A stretch of 64,000 nt of DNA from assembly GCF_965219885.1 (NCBI RefSeq), contig NZ_CBDCOT010000009.1:2418001-2482000 (forward strand). The letters are read 5' to 3'. Within the stretch, counting starts at the first letter, position 1; each line of letters starts with the position of its first letter. The notes beneath the pieces are model-generated. The model saw nothing but the letters and a program-made list of their open reading frames with translations. It did not search any database and was not told the origin of the DNA. The position numbers and the translations under genes were made by a program. Of the stretch, positions 26,114-35,344 are shown piece by piece. Origin of the DNA: Curvivirga sp965219885 (GTDB lineage: Bacteria > Pseudomonadota > Alphaproteobacteria > UBA8366 > Aestuariispiraceae).

Positions 26114-27596
26114 GGCTATGAACCTCTTTTGGTTTCAAATTCATCGCGCCGGTTGGCGTTTTTATTGGTGTTTTATCCTGAGATGCAGCATCAGATAAGG
26201 CGATAAAGGCGTCGGCCACTGGCACCATTTTACTGCCAAGCGAACCTTTGATGAGTAGGATGTCGCCATCTTCCAAATCTGAGAGAACTGCGTCGAATAA
26301 TGTTGAACTGTCTTTTGCATGAAGGCGTTGCATGGATGTTGGCAGAGCTTTGTACATTTCGCCCATCAACGGACCGCAACAATAGACCGCATCAATGTGA
26401 CGTGATTCCAACTCTTTTGCCAATGCAATATGTAGGGAGGAGCCCGTTTCACCTAATTCCAGCATGTCACCTAAAATTGCAATGCGTTTTCCGTGCTTTA
26501 TGGGCATGTCTGCCAAGACTTTAAAGGCAGCTTTCATTGCTGGTGGGCTGGCATTGTAGCTTTCGTCAACCAAGATAGCTGTACCGTTGTCTTCAAGCGG
26601 GATGATATGTCGTTGGCCGCGACCTTTACTTGGCTTCCAATTTTTAAGGCCGTTTAAGGCTTTGGTGACATCTTCGCCCAGAATATCAACCGCCCCTAAG
26701 ATACATAGACTGTTAGTTGCCCAGTGATCACCCGGCATTTGGATGGAAAAACTCTCACAGTGTTTTTTATAAAGACATGTTACATCGGTGGAGGTTGTCT
26801 TGAATTCTGTATCTATTTGTCGATAAGTTGCATCTTCATGCTTTCCAAAACTTAAAACGTTTTCAAATGCCACGCCTGTATCACGTGCACGTGCACGCAG
26901 GTGATGGAATAGCGCGTGTTCACGAGGTAACAGGCAAATACCATCTTCACCTAATCCGTCAAAAATTTCTGCTTTGGCATCTGCAATACCTTGAATTCCA
27001 TGGAAGAATTCAAGGTGCACTGGTGCAACCGTTGTAATGATTGCTAGGTCTGGTTTTGCGAGCTTCGATAAAGGGCGAATTTCTTCGGCATGGTTCATGC
27101 CGATTTCTAGTATGGCAAAATCTGTGTCTGCTGGCATACGGCTCATAGTTAGAGGTAAGCCATATTCGTTGTTTAAATTGCCTTCTGTCGCATGAGTTTT
27201 TCCAAGTGCGGAAAAGGCGCAACGTAGACCTTCTTTGGTTCCTGTTTTACCGACGGAACCTGTAATTGCGATAACTTTTGCCTTTGTACGGAAACGTGCG
27301 CCGGCGGCTAGATCGTAAAGCGCTTGCGTTGTATCTGTTACAATTAGCAAGGGAAGGGTGCAGTCTTTGAAATCACCGATTTTGCTTTCGGCGATTACAG
27401 CGGCTGCCGCACCTTTTTCTTGTGCCATTGAGATGTAATCATGGCCATCATTATTTGGGCCTTGGATCGCAATGAATAGTCCATTTTTTTCGACTTTGCG
27501 GCTGTCAATTGAGACACTGTGTGCTTCCCACTGGGCGGTATTTTTCCCAGAAGTAAACGTTTCTGCTTCGCTGGATGTCCATAGTGGGATATTCAT
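26103..27596 (-). CDS. murF: UDP-MurNAc-tripeptide--D-alanyl-D-alanine ligase MurF
   Basis: Adds D-Ala-D-Ala to the UDP-MurNAc tripeptide. It has 497 residues, slightly longer than the ~455 of E. coli. N-terminal domain SIDSRKVEKNGLFIAIQG; ATP loop ITGSVGKTGTKEGL; EIGMNHAEEIRPLSKLAKPDLAIITTVAPVH; C-terminal VDESYNASPPAMKAA and LGDMLELGETGSSLH. It overlaps murE by 4 bp and mraY by 11 bp. A C-terminal extension of about 25 residues is unremarkable. Confidence 0.97.
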   Translation of the reverse strand: MNIPLWTSSEAETFTSGKNTAQWEAHSVSIDSRKVEKNGLFIAIQGPNNDGHDYISMAQEKGAAAAVIAESKIGDFKDCTLPLLIVTDTTQALYDLAAGARFRTKAKVIAITGSVGKTGTKEGLRCAFSALGKTHATEGNLNNEYGLPLTMSRMPADTDFAILEIGMNHAEEIRPLSKLAKPDLAIITTVAPVHLEFFHGIQGIADAKAEIFDGLGEDGICLLPREHALFHHLRARARDTGVAFENVLSFGKHEDATYRQIDTEFKTTSTDVTCLYKKHCESFSIQMPGDHWATNSLCILGAVDILGEDVTKALNGLKNWKPSKGRGQRHIIPLEDNGTAILVDESYNASPPAMKAAFKVLADMPIKHGKRIAILGDMLELGETGSSLHIALAKELESRHIDAVYCCGPLMGEMYKALPTSMQRLHAKDSSTLFDAVLSDLEDGDILLIKGSLGSKMVPVADAFIALSDAASQDKTPIKTPTGAMNLKPKEVHSHVV

Positions 27597-29032
27597 AGAC
27601 TTTCCTCCGCCAGTTTGATCGCTTTTCGCACTTCGTCTGCGTCGTCGAATGGCAATGTTTTATCGCCAACAATTTGTCCTTGTTCATGACCTTTTCCTGC
27701 GACAATTAGAATGTCGCCTTGTTTGAGTGATTTGACTGCCATTTGAATTGCGGTTGCACGTCCACCGATTTCTACCACGTCAGGGCATTCAGCTGTAACA
27801 TCAGCACGGATATCCGCTGGATCTTCGCTACGCGGATTATCGTCGGTAAGAATAGCTATATCTGCATTTTCCAAGCATGCTTTACCCATCAAAGGGCGTT
27901 TTTTACGATCACGATCCCCACCACAACCAAAAACAACATGGAGATTGTTTTCTGTATGTGGACGGATTGTATTCAATACTGTTTTAAGAGCATCTGGAGT
28001 ATGGGCAAAATCTACAAAGATATCGGCTCCATTAAAGGATCCAATCTTTTCCAAACGTCCACGAACGCCTTGTAAATTGGCAAGTAGAGGCGCAACCTTT
28101 TTAGCTTCTATACCAGTTGCCATGATCATGCCGAGGGCGCAAAGTGCATTTTCAATTTGGAATTTCCCGGGTAATGGGAAAGCAATCTCAAATCGTTCCC
28201 CCATAATGTCTAAAATGAGGTCATACCCTGTTCCGGTGGCTTTTACATCCTGACAACGGATTTGCCCATGGTTGATGCCATAAGCTAAGATCTTAAACCC
28301 ACGTTCCTGTCCGATATTCTGAATGGCGTCATATTCGGTAGCTGCCGTATTAACAACCGCAGTACCACCTTTTTCCAGCAATTCATCGAATAGACGTAAT
28401 TTGCTAGCGCGATAAATTTCCATGGAACCATGATAATCGAGGTGATCTTGGCTAAGGTTTGTGAAGGCCGCGACTTTAAAGCTCAACCCGTCAAGACGAT
28501 ACATATCTAATCCGTGGCTGGACGCTTCCATCGCCACATGATTTACGCCTTCCTGTTGCAATTCATGCAACGCTTTATGCAAATCGACTGGATCGGGAGT
28601 TGTTAGCCCATATCCACCGTCATGTCCGGGTGCAACAACACCCAAGGTCCCAATGCTTGCAGCTGGCTTATCTAACATCATCCATAATTGACGTGTGAAA
28701 TCAGCAACGGAGCTTTTACCATTCGTTCCAGTAACCGCAACAGCTGTGGAAGGTTGTGGTTGATAGAATTCTGCAGCTAGTTTTGCCAGTCGGCGGCGTG
28801 GGTTGGAATCTGTTATGATCGCAATTTCTTCTGGAAGTTGACTGTCATCTAGATCATGAGGGCCTAAAATAGCAGTGGCACCTTTATCTAAGGCGCTTGG
28901 AATGAAATCACGACCATCCAATTGTGTACCTGGGATAGCAGCAAATAAATAACCTGGTTTGATCGCACGACTATCGGCGGTCATGCCTGCCAGATTTAAC
29001 TTTGAGATGTCGTCCATTCGAACCATTTTCAT
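27593..29032 (-). CDS. murE: UDP-MurNAc-L-Ala-D-Glu--meso-diaminopimelate ligase MurE
   Basis: Adds the third peptide residue of peptidoglycan. It has 479 residues. N-terminal DSRAIKPGYLFAAIPG, ATP loop VTGTNGKSSVADFTRQL, central EASSHGLDMYRLDGL and NLSQDHLDYHGSM, C-terminal VDFAHTPDALKTVL, FGCGGDRDRKKRPLMG and the specificity motif DDNPRSEDP. DNPR is the signature of meso-diaminopimelate-specific enzymes, so the cell wall is of the usual Gram-negative type. The first ATG is used; ATGs at codons 3 and 6 are possible because the ribosome site is weak. It starts 47 bp after ftsI. Confidence 0.97.
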   Translation of the reverse strand: MKMVRMDDISKLNLAGMTADSRAIKPGYLFAAIPGTQLDGRDFIPSALDKGATAILGPHDLDDSQLPEEIAIITDSNPRRRLAKLAAEFYQPQPSTAVAVTGTNGKSSVADFTRQLWMMLDKPAASIGTLGVVAPGHDGGYGLTTPDPVDLHKALHELQQEGVNHVAMEASSHGLDMYRLDGLSFKVAAFTNLSQDHLDYHGSMEIYRASKLRLFDELLEKGGTAVVNTAATEYDAIQNIGQERGFKILAYGINHGQIRCQDVKATGTGYDLILDIMGERFEIAFPLPGKFQIENALCALGMIMATGIEAKKVAPLLANLQGVRGRLEKIGSFNGADIFVDFAHTPDALKTVLNTIRPHTENNLHVVFGCGGDRDRKKRPLMGKACLENADIAILTDDNPRSEDPADIRADVTAECPDVVEIGGRATAIQMAVKSLKQGDILIVAGKGHEQGQIVGDKTLPFDDADEVRKAIKLAEESL

Positions 29033-29079
29033 ACTTTCTGTATCTTTAATGTCGCGTTTCTTGCTCTTAAATTAATTTC

Positions 29080-30822
29080 CTAAGTGTGACTATCCTGTGG
29101 CAGCTTGAGGGCAAGTTCACGATTTACTTCTTCTGAAGCTGGATCAATCGGTGTAACGCCAAGAATAGGGGCTGCACGTGTCACAATTTGCTTAATGATA
29201 GGGGCGGCAACCCAACCACCTGTGGCATAACCAAAAGTTTTCTTATTTCCCTTTGGCTCATCCAACATCACATAGACCACATATTTCGGGTCATGCATTG
29301 GGAAAGCGGCCACATATGAGGAGATGCGTGCACGATCTGCATAGCCACCCGTTGCTTTCACTTTATCTGCTGTACCTGTCTTGCCACCGACAAAATAGCC
29401 GATCGCATTTGATTTCTTGCCGGAGCCAGCAATGTTATTCGCGCGCATTAACTTGCGGATTGCTTTGGAACTGCGTGCAGAAATCACACGTGTGCCTTTC
29501 GGCTTTGTATCCTGCATGATTAAAGATGGTTGATAATGTGTGCCGCCATTAACCATGGAAGCAACGCCTGCTGCCACATGCATTGGACTAACAGCAATAC
29601 CATGACCGTAAGAGATGGTTACCATGTTAATCGGGCGCCATGTTTTTGGATATTGAGGACGGCCAACTTCTGGCAATTCAACAGGAGAAGGCGAGAGCAT
29701 ACCGATCTTTTGAAGGAAATCTTTTTGGTAACCCGCCCCAAAAGCTTCTGCCATTTTTGCAGATCCAATATTGGAACTGTAAATAAATACTTCTGGTAAA
29801 GACAGTACGCGATTTTTTCCGTGATAATCATTAATGGTAAAGCGCGCAATACGTATTGGCTTAGACGCATCGTAACTGCTGCTCATATTTGCAGTTCCGG
29901 ATTCCAATGCCATGGCGGAATTGAAGATTTTGAATGTGGAGCCTAACTCATAAACACCCAATGTGGTGCGGTTGAAGTGTGATTCCACAGATGCTTTACC
30001 CGGTTGGTTAGGATCGAAATCAGGCAAAGATACCATAGATACGACCTGACCATTATTGGCATCAAGGACGATAGCGCTACCACCAATAGCCTGAAATTCA
30101 GCCATTGCTTTTTGGACTTCATCGCGCACGATATGTTGTACACGGCCATCAATGCTTAAACGTAGAGCTTCGCCTTGGGATGTCAGCGTTTCTTCAAAGC
30201 TTTTCTCAAGACCGGAAATTCCTTTATTATCTACATTTGTATAACCCAAAACATGGGCCATCAAGTTGCCTTGCGGATAAACGCGACTTTCCTGTGTACG
30301 GAACTCTAACCCTGGAATGCCCAAAGCATTGATTTTCTGTTGTTGTGTTGGCGTAATACGACGATCAACCCAAACGAATTTAGCTTTACGGCTCAACATC
30401 TTATAGAGTTTTGCCACCGGAATATCCGTCAAAATCTGGCCAAGCTTTTCGGCAGAATCTTGAGGGTCCATAATTTTACGTGGATCAGCAGCCAAAGAGA
30501 CTGTTTTAACGGTGGTTGCAACTAACATACCCGTACGATCAACAATCGGCGCACGATCAAAGGTAAGATTTTGTGATTGAGAGATATTCCGTGTTTTGGG
30601 TTCGCTTACATTGCTTAACGCCATCACGTCAATCATGCGAAAACCAATGCCTGTAAACGCAAGCGCCATTAGGGCGCCTGTAATCATCAGGCGTGTGCGG
30701 CCTGTTTCTAATGCTTCTGTTTGTTGTCCTTGCAGGGTCGCCTGACGTTTCAGATCACTCAAAGTCATCCGTTTGACAGGTTTGGTAGTATAACCCAGCT
30801 TTTTCCAATGTGACAGAATCAT
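29080..30822 (-). CDS. ftsI: Septal peptidoglycan transpeptidase FtsI (PBP3)
   Basis: Class B penicillin-binding protein, 580 residues, working with FtsW at the septum. One membrane helix (about residues 45-62, LMITGALMALAFTGIGF) follows a basic cytoplasmic tail; the pedestal domain contains FDRAPIVDRTGMLVATTV; the transpeptidase domain has SxxK as STFK, SxN as SSN (YSSNIGSAKM) and KTG as GGKTGTADK. The C-terminus runs past the KTG box normally. It overlaps ftsL by 4 bp. Confidence 0.97.
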   Translation of the reverse strand: MILSHWKKLGYTTKPVKRMTLSDLKRQATLQGQQTEALETGRTRLMITGALMALAFTGIGFRMIDVMALSNVSEPKTRNISQSQNLTFDRAPIVDRTGMLVATTVKTVSLAADPRKIMDPQDSAEKLGQILTDIPVAKLYKMLSRKAKFVWVDRRITPTQQQKINALGIPGLEFRTQESRVYPQGNLMAHVLGYTNVDNKGISGLEKSFEETLTSQGEALRLSIDGRVQHIVRDEVQKAMAEFQAIGGSAIVLDANNGQVVSMVSLPDFDPNQPGKASVESHFNRTTLGVYELGSTFKIFNSAMALESGTANMSSSYDASKPIRIARFTINDYHGKNRVLSLPEVFIYSSNIGSAKMAEAFGAGYQKDFLQKIGMLSPSPVELPEVGRPQYPKTWRPINMVTISYGHGIAVSPMHVAAGVASMVNGGTHYQPSLIMQDTKPKGTRVISARSSKAIRKLMRANNIAGSGKKSNAIGYFVGGKTGTADKVKATGGYADRARISSYVAAFPMHDPKYVVYVMLDEPKGNKKTFGYATGGWVAAPIIKQIVTRAAPILGVTPIDPASEEVNRELALKLPQDSHT

Positions 30823-31184
30823 TCAGCACCTCCATTATGAGAAATGGTGGTTGCTTGAGTGGTATTTGTAACTGTATCGCTGGATGGTGTTACTTTTTCA
30901 TCTTCAATACGGAAGGGCAAAGTTTGAAAAGATACAAATTGGCGCGCCTCAACAGGTTGCATTTGAGGCAATAAGTTTTCCGTCAATTTTTGAAGACGAT
31001 CTGGGCGGTTGAAATAACTCCATTCCGCTTGCAACATATGAATGTTTTCTTGTTCCTTGATAATCTGACGGTTCAGGTTCACCAATTTATCTTCTAATGC
31101 CTCTACTTGAAGAGTGACATAGAAAAGACCTGATGCAGCAATGATAAATCCAATAACCCAGCAAACGATAATGGTCATTCTCAT
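30819..31184 (-). CDS. ftsL: Cell division protein FtsL
   Basis: Small bitopic divisome protein (121 residues) that joins FtsQ and FtsB and activates FtsWI. One membrane helix (TIIVCWVIGFIIAASGLFYVT) is followed by a periplasmic coiled coil (VEALEDKLVNLNRQIIKEQENIHML) and the family feature EWSYFNRPDRLQKL. The ATG at 31184 has GGAG 7 bases upstream and overlaps the rsmH stop as ATGA; a start five codons earlier would bury that site. Identification rests on position, topology and the WSYLN-like motif. Confidence 0.93.
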   Translation of the reverse strand: MRMTIIVCWVIGFIIAASGLFYVTLQVEALEDKLVNLNRQIIKEQENIHMLQAEWSYFNRPDRLQKLTENLLPQMQPVEARQFVSFQTLPFRIEDEKVTPSSDTVTNTTQATTISHNGGAE

Positions 31185-32143
31185 TTGATTTCTCCCCATG
31201 CGTCAGCGTCGGTACGGATAGCCGCACGTAGCTTGGAAGAACGTGAGCGCGGATTTTCTTTGATTTCGTCATCTTGCGGAGGTAGGGCACGTTTGGTTAA
31301 AACATTAAAGCTTGGTTGTTTTAACTTGCTTTCATCAATAGGTAGATAACGGTTGGTGCCACTACCACTTACCTTATTGCGATCACGTAGAAATTGTTTT
31401 ACACGGCGGTCTTCAAGACTGTGGAAGGACACAACAACCAGACGACCGTTTGGTGCCAATAATGCTTCTGCAGCTAACAGGGCGCGATCCAATTCACCTA
31501 ATTCGTCATTCACTTCGATGCGAAGGCCTTGGAAAGTACGTGTGGCAGGGTCGATGCCATCATTTGCTTTACGCACAACGGATCGTACGATATCTGCGAG
31601 TTGGAGGGTTGTTTCGATAGGGCTGTCTTGGCGTGCCTTTTCAATGGCACGGGCTACGCGACCTGCATGACGCTCTTCACCATAATCGCTGAAAATGCGC
31701 GCCATTTCACGCCATTCCCATGTGTTTACAATATCTGCTGCTGTTGGCCCTGTATCACCCATACGCATATCAAGTGGACCATCTTCACGGAAAGAAAAAC
31801 CGCGCTCCGCTACGTCTAGCTGCGGGGAAGATACTCCTAAATCCAACACGATACCGTCTAGCTGTTTAATTCCTTTTTCCGCAAGCAAGTCTTGCATGTC
31901 GCCAAAACAGCCAAGTAACATTTTTAAGCGACCATCAAATTCTTTAACGATCGGCTCTGCACGTTTATGGGCAGTCGGATCACGGTCCACCGCATAAAGT
32001 GTGCAATCAGCGGTTTCTAGAATTGCGCGACTGTAACCGCCCGCTCCAAACGTACCATCCAGATATACCTCACCTGCTTTAGGCTCCATATATTGAACCA
32101 CTTCACGCAACATCACAGGGTAATGAACTTGTTGTACAGACAT
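31181..32143 (-). CDS. rsmH: 16S rRNA (cytosine-1402-N4)-methyltransferase RsmH
   Basis: SAM-dependent methyltransferase (also called MraW) that modifies C1402 in the ribosomal P site. It has 320 residues. Motifs: HYPVMLREVVQYM at the N-terminus, SAM loop YLDGTFGAGGYSRAIL, DRDP, VLDLGVSSPQLD, GFSFREDGPLDMRM and SFHSLEDRRVKQFLR. Its start codon shares a base with the mraZ stop (TAATG) and its stop overlaps ftsL by 4 bp. Confidence 0.97.
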   Translation of the reverse strand: MSVQQVHYPVMLREVVQYMEPKAGEVYLDGTFGAGGYSRAILETADCTLYAVDRDPTAHKRAEPIVKEFDGRLKMLLGCFGDMQDLLAEKGIKQLDGIVLDLGVSSPQLDVAERGFSFREDGPLDMRMGDTGPTAADIVNTWEWREMARIFSDYGEERHAGRVARAIEKARQDSPIETTLQLADIVRSVVRKANDGIDPATRTFQGLRIEVNDELGELDRALLAAEALLAPNGRLVVVSFHSLEDRRVKQFLRDRNKVSGSGTNRYLPIDESKLKQPSFNVLTKRALPPQDDEIKENPRSRSSKLRAAIRTDADAWGEIK

Positions 32144-32598
32144 TAGCGGTCCCCTCTTGGTTTTAGCTTGAGGGTCATGCCTTTTGCACGTTGTTTCTTA
32201 ATTGGCGCACGTTCGGCGTAATTATCTGGATGCCAGATTTGAAAGCGTTGGAACATACCAACGAATGTCGCGCGCCCTTCAATCTCCGCATAATCGCGAA
32301 ATTCAGCAGGAAGAACAAAACGACCCGTGCTGTCGAAGGAAACACGACGGGCTTCTGAGGCGATATATGTCAAACCGTCTTCTTCTTCAGAAAACATATC
32401 TGCTTGTTCTTCGATGCTTTCTTCCACGCGCTGCATGAAACGATCGTCACAAGCTTCTAGACAGTCAAGATTAGGGGAGGGGAAGACATAAAAGCTGACC
32501 TCATCTTGGCGTTTCAGAACGTCACGGAAATCTGCCGGTAAGGAGGCACGCCCCTTATCGTCTACTTTCCCTTCAAATGTCCCTGTAAAACGGGCCAT
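32143..32598 (-). CDS. mraZ: Transcriptional regulator MraZ
   Basis: First gene of the dcw cluster: a 151-residue DNA-binding protein with two AbrB-like domains that forms rings and represses its own promoter in other bacteria. The two conserved repeats are VDDKGRASLPADFRD (about residues 12-26) and FDSTGRFVLPAEFRDY (about 90-105), with the DxxGR signature in each. TGGGA repeats upstream fit autoregulation. The gene is translationally coupled to rsmH. Confidence 0.96.
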   Translation of the reverse strand: MARFTGTFEGKVDDKGRASLPADFRDVLKRQDEVSFYVFPSPNLDCLEACDDRFMQRVEESIEEQADMFSEEEDGLTYIASEARRVSFDSTGRFVLPAEFRDYAEIEGRATFVGMFQRFQIWHPDNYAERAPIKKQRAKGMTLKLKPRGDR

Positions 32599-32665
32599 TA
32601 CACTCTTCCCAGTTCTGTTTAGCCAATTCCTTGTTGGAAGTCATAGGACTTCTACCCATATATCA

Positions 32666-32711
32666 TGGGAATATAATCAATATCATGGGAATCTATGGGA
32701 TGTCAATGGGA
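32666..32711 (-). promoter_or_regulatory. Probable mraZ promoter overlapped by MraZ-box repeats
   Basis: On the plus strand TGGGA occurs at 32666, 32686, 32696 and 32707, i.e. spaced 20, 10 and 11 bp, one or two helical turns apart. On the minus strand the same stretch holds TTGACA (32706-32701) followed, after 17-18 bases, by ATATTG/TATTGA as a possible -10, about 80 bp before mraZ. MraZ of E. coli binds tandem TGGGN repeats at its own promoter; here the repeats sit in and around the -35/-10 spacer, which fits repression. The weak -10 is the uncertain part. Confidence 0.65.
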
Positions 32712-32831
32712 AAGCTAGGATTTCTGCGGGTTTCAGATATATATGTTTTAAGGAAAAATATATCTATATGTTGTGTTTTTGATGGTGATTTTGTCTGTAT
32801 ATAGTGTTTTTGGGGTGGTTGTGTAAGTTTG

Positions 32832-32873
32832 CCCATAACTTCCCATGAATTTTTCAATGGGAAGGCGTGGGAA
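32832..32873. promoter_or_regulatory. Second, inverted set of MraZ-like boxes
   Basis: About 130 bp further upstream lie two CCCAT units 10 bp apart (32833 and 32843) facing two TGGGA units 10 bp apart (32859 and 32869); the inner pair makes the palindrome TTCCCAT...ATGGGAA. Units, spacing and sequence match the boxes at the mraZ promoter. They lie between mraZ and the terminator of the rhodanese gene, where no other gene needs control. Binding by MraZ is inferred. Confidence 0.45.
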
Positions 32874-32923
32874 GTCGTGATTGAAGGAGGATAGGAATTT
32901 AATCAGATGGAAAATGGACATAA

Positions 32924-32959
32924 AAAAACACCCTCAACTTGTGAGCTGAGGGTGTTTTA
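32924..32959 (-). terminator. Rho-independent terminator after the metZ-rhodanese unit
   Basis: Stem ACACCCTCA/TGAGGGTGT with a 10-nt loop, flanked by AAAAAAA and TTTT. On the minus strand the stem is followed by TTTTTTTAT, about 20 bp after the rhodanese stop codon. It separates this unit from the mraZ regulatory region. Confidence 0.88.
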
Positions 32960-32979
32960 AAAATCGAATATTTTAAGAT

Positions 32980-33309
32980 TTAGCCGGGTTCAACATCATA
33001 TCCGCGTTGCGCCCAACCAAGAATGCCTTCTTCCATATGGACGACATTCTCGTATCCTACCTGAAGGAAAAGGCCGAAATAATCTGTGGTACGTTTCCCG
33101 CTGCGACAATGGAATATCGCTGTTTTTCCTTCCGCTGGTGGAAAAGTGCTGTCAGCGAAACGGGTGAGGGGTGCATGTATGGCACCGGGTATTTTCCCTG
33201 CTGCCCATTCTTCGTCTTCGCGTACATCAATCAGAAAACCACGGCCTTCATCAATAAGAATTTTGGCTTCTTCTGGATTAATTCCAATCACTTCAACGTC
33301 GATACTCAT
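32980..33309 (-). CDS. Single-domain rhodanese (sulfurtransferase-like protein)
   Basis: A 109-residue protein made of one rhodanese domain: FLIDVREDEEWAAGKIPGAIHAPL and the active-site loop FHCRSGKRTTD with the cysteine that would carry the persulfide. No signal peptide is seen, so it should be cytoplasmic. It is 35 bp behind metZ on the same strand, so the two are probably one transcript, which hints at sulfur handling around methionine synthesis. The sulfur acceptor is unknown. Confidence 0.9.
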   Translation of the reverse strand: MSIDVEVIGINPEEAKILIDEGRGFLIDVREDEEWAAGKIPGAIHAPLTRFADSTFPPAEGKTAIFHCRSGKRTTDYFGLFLQVGYENVVHMEEGILGWAQRGYDVEPG

Positions 33310-33344
33310 ATTCTTAAATCCTGTTCAATTTTTATAAGGCAAAT

Positions 33345-34529
33345 TTATAGCTCTGAAAGAGCGTTACTAATATCTTGAATGAGATCGTCTGCGTTTTCCA
33401 GTCCAATGGAAATGCGTACCATACCATCAGTAATACCCATACCTGCGCGTTCCTCATCACTTAGGCGTTGATGTGTTGTCGTAGTTGGATGCGTTGCCAG
33501 GCTTTTTGAATCTCCAAGGTTGTTGGAGATCGAGATAATTTGAAGGGCGTTTAGGAATTTAAAAGCTTCCTTTTTGCCGCCTTTCAAATCCAAAGTGACA
33601 ACACTACCGCCATGCCCCATTTGGGATTGAGCGAGCGCTTTTTGCGGGTGGCTGTCCAACAAAGGATAAAGAACGCGATTTAGTTTCTCATGACCTTCTA
33701 GTGTTTCGGATACTTTGAGGGCAGAACCGCTCATCCGTTCAACACGTAATGGCAACGTTTCCAGGCCTTTAAGGAGTAACCATGCGTTAAACGGGCTGAT
33801 ACATGGGCCAGTATGGCGAATAAATGGTGTTACTTTTTCTTTCAAGAACTCTTCGGTGCCTAAAATTGCACCACCTAAGCAACGGCCTTGTCCATCGATA
33901 TGCTTGGTTGCGGAATAAACAACCACATCCGCACCTAGCTCCAACGGTTTTTGGTTGCCAGGTGTGGCAAAGACATTATCAACAATGACAATTGCGCCTG
34001 CCTTATGGGCAAGTTCTGAAACTTTAGGAAGATCGATTACTTCCAGTGTTGGATTGGATGGTGTTTCAAGGAATACGACTTTGGCTGGTTTGCTTAAAGC
34101 TTCTTCCCATTGGCTAAGATCCGTACCATCAACAAAATCTGTATGAACACCACCGCGTGGTAAAAGCTCAGATAGAATAAACTGACAAGAACCGAACAAG
34201 GCTTTGGAGGCCACAATGCGATCGCCTTGTTGTACGGAGGCAATCAAGGCGTTGTATACGGCAGACATGCCACTTGCTGTGGCGAAGCAACCTTCAGCGC
34301 CTTCAAGTTTTGCAAGGCGACTTTGGAAAGTGGCAACAGTTGGATTAGCATATCGGCTGTAAACGAAACGGGTGCCATCGGACTTGAAGGCATGTTCTGC
34401 TTCTTCTGCTGATTCATAGACATACCCGGATGTCATAACGATGGATTCAGCTGTCTCCATAAATTGAGAGCGATTAATGCCTTCGTGAATAAGAGCTGTT
34501 TCCGGGTGCCATTCGTATGAATCTGCCAT
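33345..34529 (-). CDS. metZ: O-succinylhomoserine sulfhydrylase MetZ
   Basis: PLP enzyme of the Cys/Met metabolism family that makes homocysteine from O-succinylhomoserine and sulfide. It has 394 residues. Motifs: TSGYVYESAEEAEHAF, FVYSRYANPTVATFQ, FATASGMSAVYNAL (phosphate binding), ETPSNPTLEVIDL, and the PLP lysine at about residue 209 in YSATKHIDGQGR. FATPGNQKPLELGADVVV agrees better with MetZ than with MetB or MetC, but O-acetylhomoserine use cannot be excluded. It is divergent from the XRE-cupin regulator across about 165 bp. Confidence 0.88.
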   Translation of the reverse strand: MADSYEWHPETALIHEGINRSQFMETAESIVMTSGYVYESAEEAEHAFKSDGTRFVYSRYANPTVATFQSRLAKLEGAEGCFATASGMSAVYNALIASVQQGDRIVASKALFGSCQFILSELLPRGGVHTDFVDGTDLSQWEEALSKPAKVVFLETPSNPTLEVIDLPKVSELAHKAGAIVIVDNVFATPGNQKPLELGADVVVYSATKHIDGQGRCLGGAILGTEEFLKEKVTPFIRHTGPCISPFNAWLLLKGLETLPLRVERMSGSALKVSETLEGHEKLNRVLYPLLDSHPQKALAQSQMGHGGSVVTLDLKGGKKEAFKFLNALQIISISNNLGDSKSLATHPTTTTHQRLSDEERAGMGITDGMVRISIGLENADDLIQDISNALSEL

Positions 34530-34695
34530 TGGTTTAATCCTGAATTATTTTGTATCAAATATGGATCGTACAATATAAAGAACATGCGTTCTGTCAATCG
34601 AATTTTATGTTGCGATATGCTTTTTTTTGTGCTTTATATCGAACGTCAAAAAGATAGAGGCATCATATCAGATGCAAAAAATCAGGAAAGTCCCT

Positions 34696-35268
34696 ATGTC
34701 TGAAGAAAATGAAATTCCGAAAATTGGCCGTAAAGTCTTACGTTTACGTCAAGCTTATAAAATGAGTTTGGATGATCTTGCTAATAAATCCGGTGTTTCT
34801 AAATCTGTTCTCTCCCAAATTGAACGAGATCAAAATAACCCGACACTGTCTACGATTCATCGTATTTGTGTTGCTTTAAATGTCACTGTTGAAGAATTGC
34901 TTCGTAAAGAGGCGAGCCCACGTGTTTTTGATGTAGTTGCTGATAATGCAACCCCTGTTATTCACAGTGAGGACGGTAAATGCTCTTTACGCATTTTAGG
35001 ACCTATTCATACAGTGAACTGGTTGCAATGGTATCACGTAACTGTAGAACCTGGGGGGCGTTTGTTTTCCGAAGCCCATGATCTTGGAACATTGGAAAAC
35101 GTGACTGTGTTGGATGGATGCCTAAAGATTGAAACAGGCGAAGATTCCCATCTGGTTTATGCTGGTGAAACCATCAGATATCCGGCGGATAAAGATCATG
35201 TTGTTATTAATGATAGTGATATTGTTGCGACTGGATTGATGGTTGTTGTATTAGGGCGGCCAATGTAG
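34696..35268 (+). CDS. XRE-family regulator with C-terminal cupin domain
   Basis: A 190-residue transcription factor: helix-turn-helix at about residues 10-65 (VLRLRQAYKMSLDDLANKSG, SKSVLSQIERDQNNPTLSTI) and a cupin fold at about 110-188 (WYHVTVEPGGRLF, LDGCLKIETGEDSHLVYAGE). The cupin probably binds a small effector, often an amino acid or polyamine derivative in this family. The start chosen has AGGAAA upstream; an in-frame ATG eight codons earlier has none. It is divergent from metZ and upstream of a GntR gene on the same strand. Target genes are unknown. Confidence 0.88.
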   Translation: MSEENEIPKIGRKVLRLRQAYKMSLDDLANKSGVSKSVLSQIERDQNNPTLSTIHRICVALNVTVEELLRKEASPRVFDVVADNATPVIHSEDGKCSLRILGPIHTVNWLQWYHVTVEPGGRLFSEAHDLGTLENVTVLDGCLKIETGEDSHLVYAGETIRYPADKDHVVINDSDIVATGLMVVVLGRPM

Positions 35269-35344
35269 CCCATTAATTTGTTTTGAAAGAAGCTTTGATA
35301 CCTTGTTGTTTCGTCGCTTTCTTGCAAATCTTGTCCCAATCACT

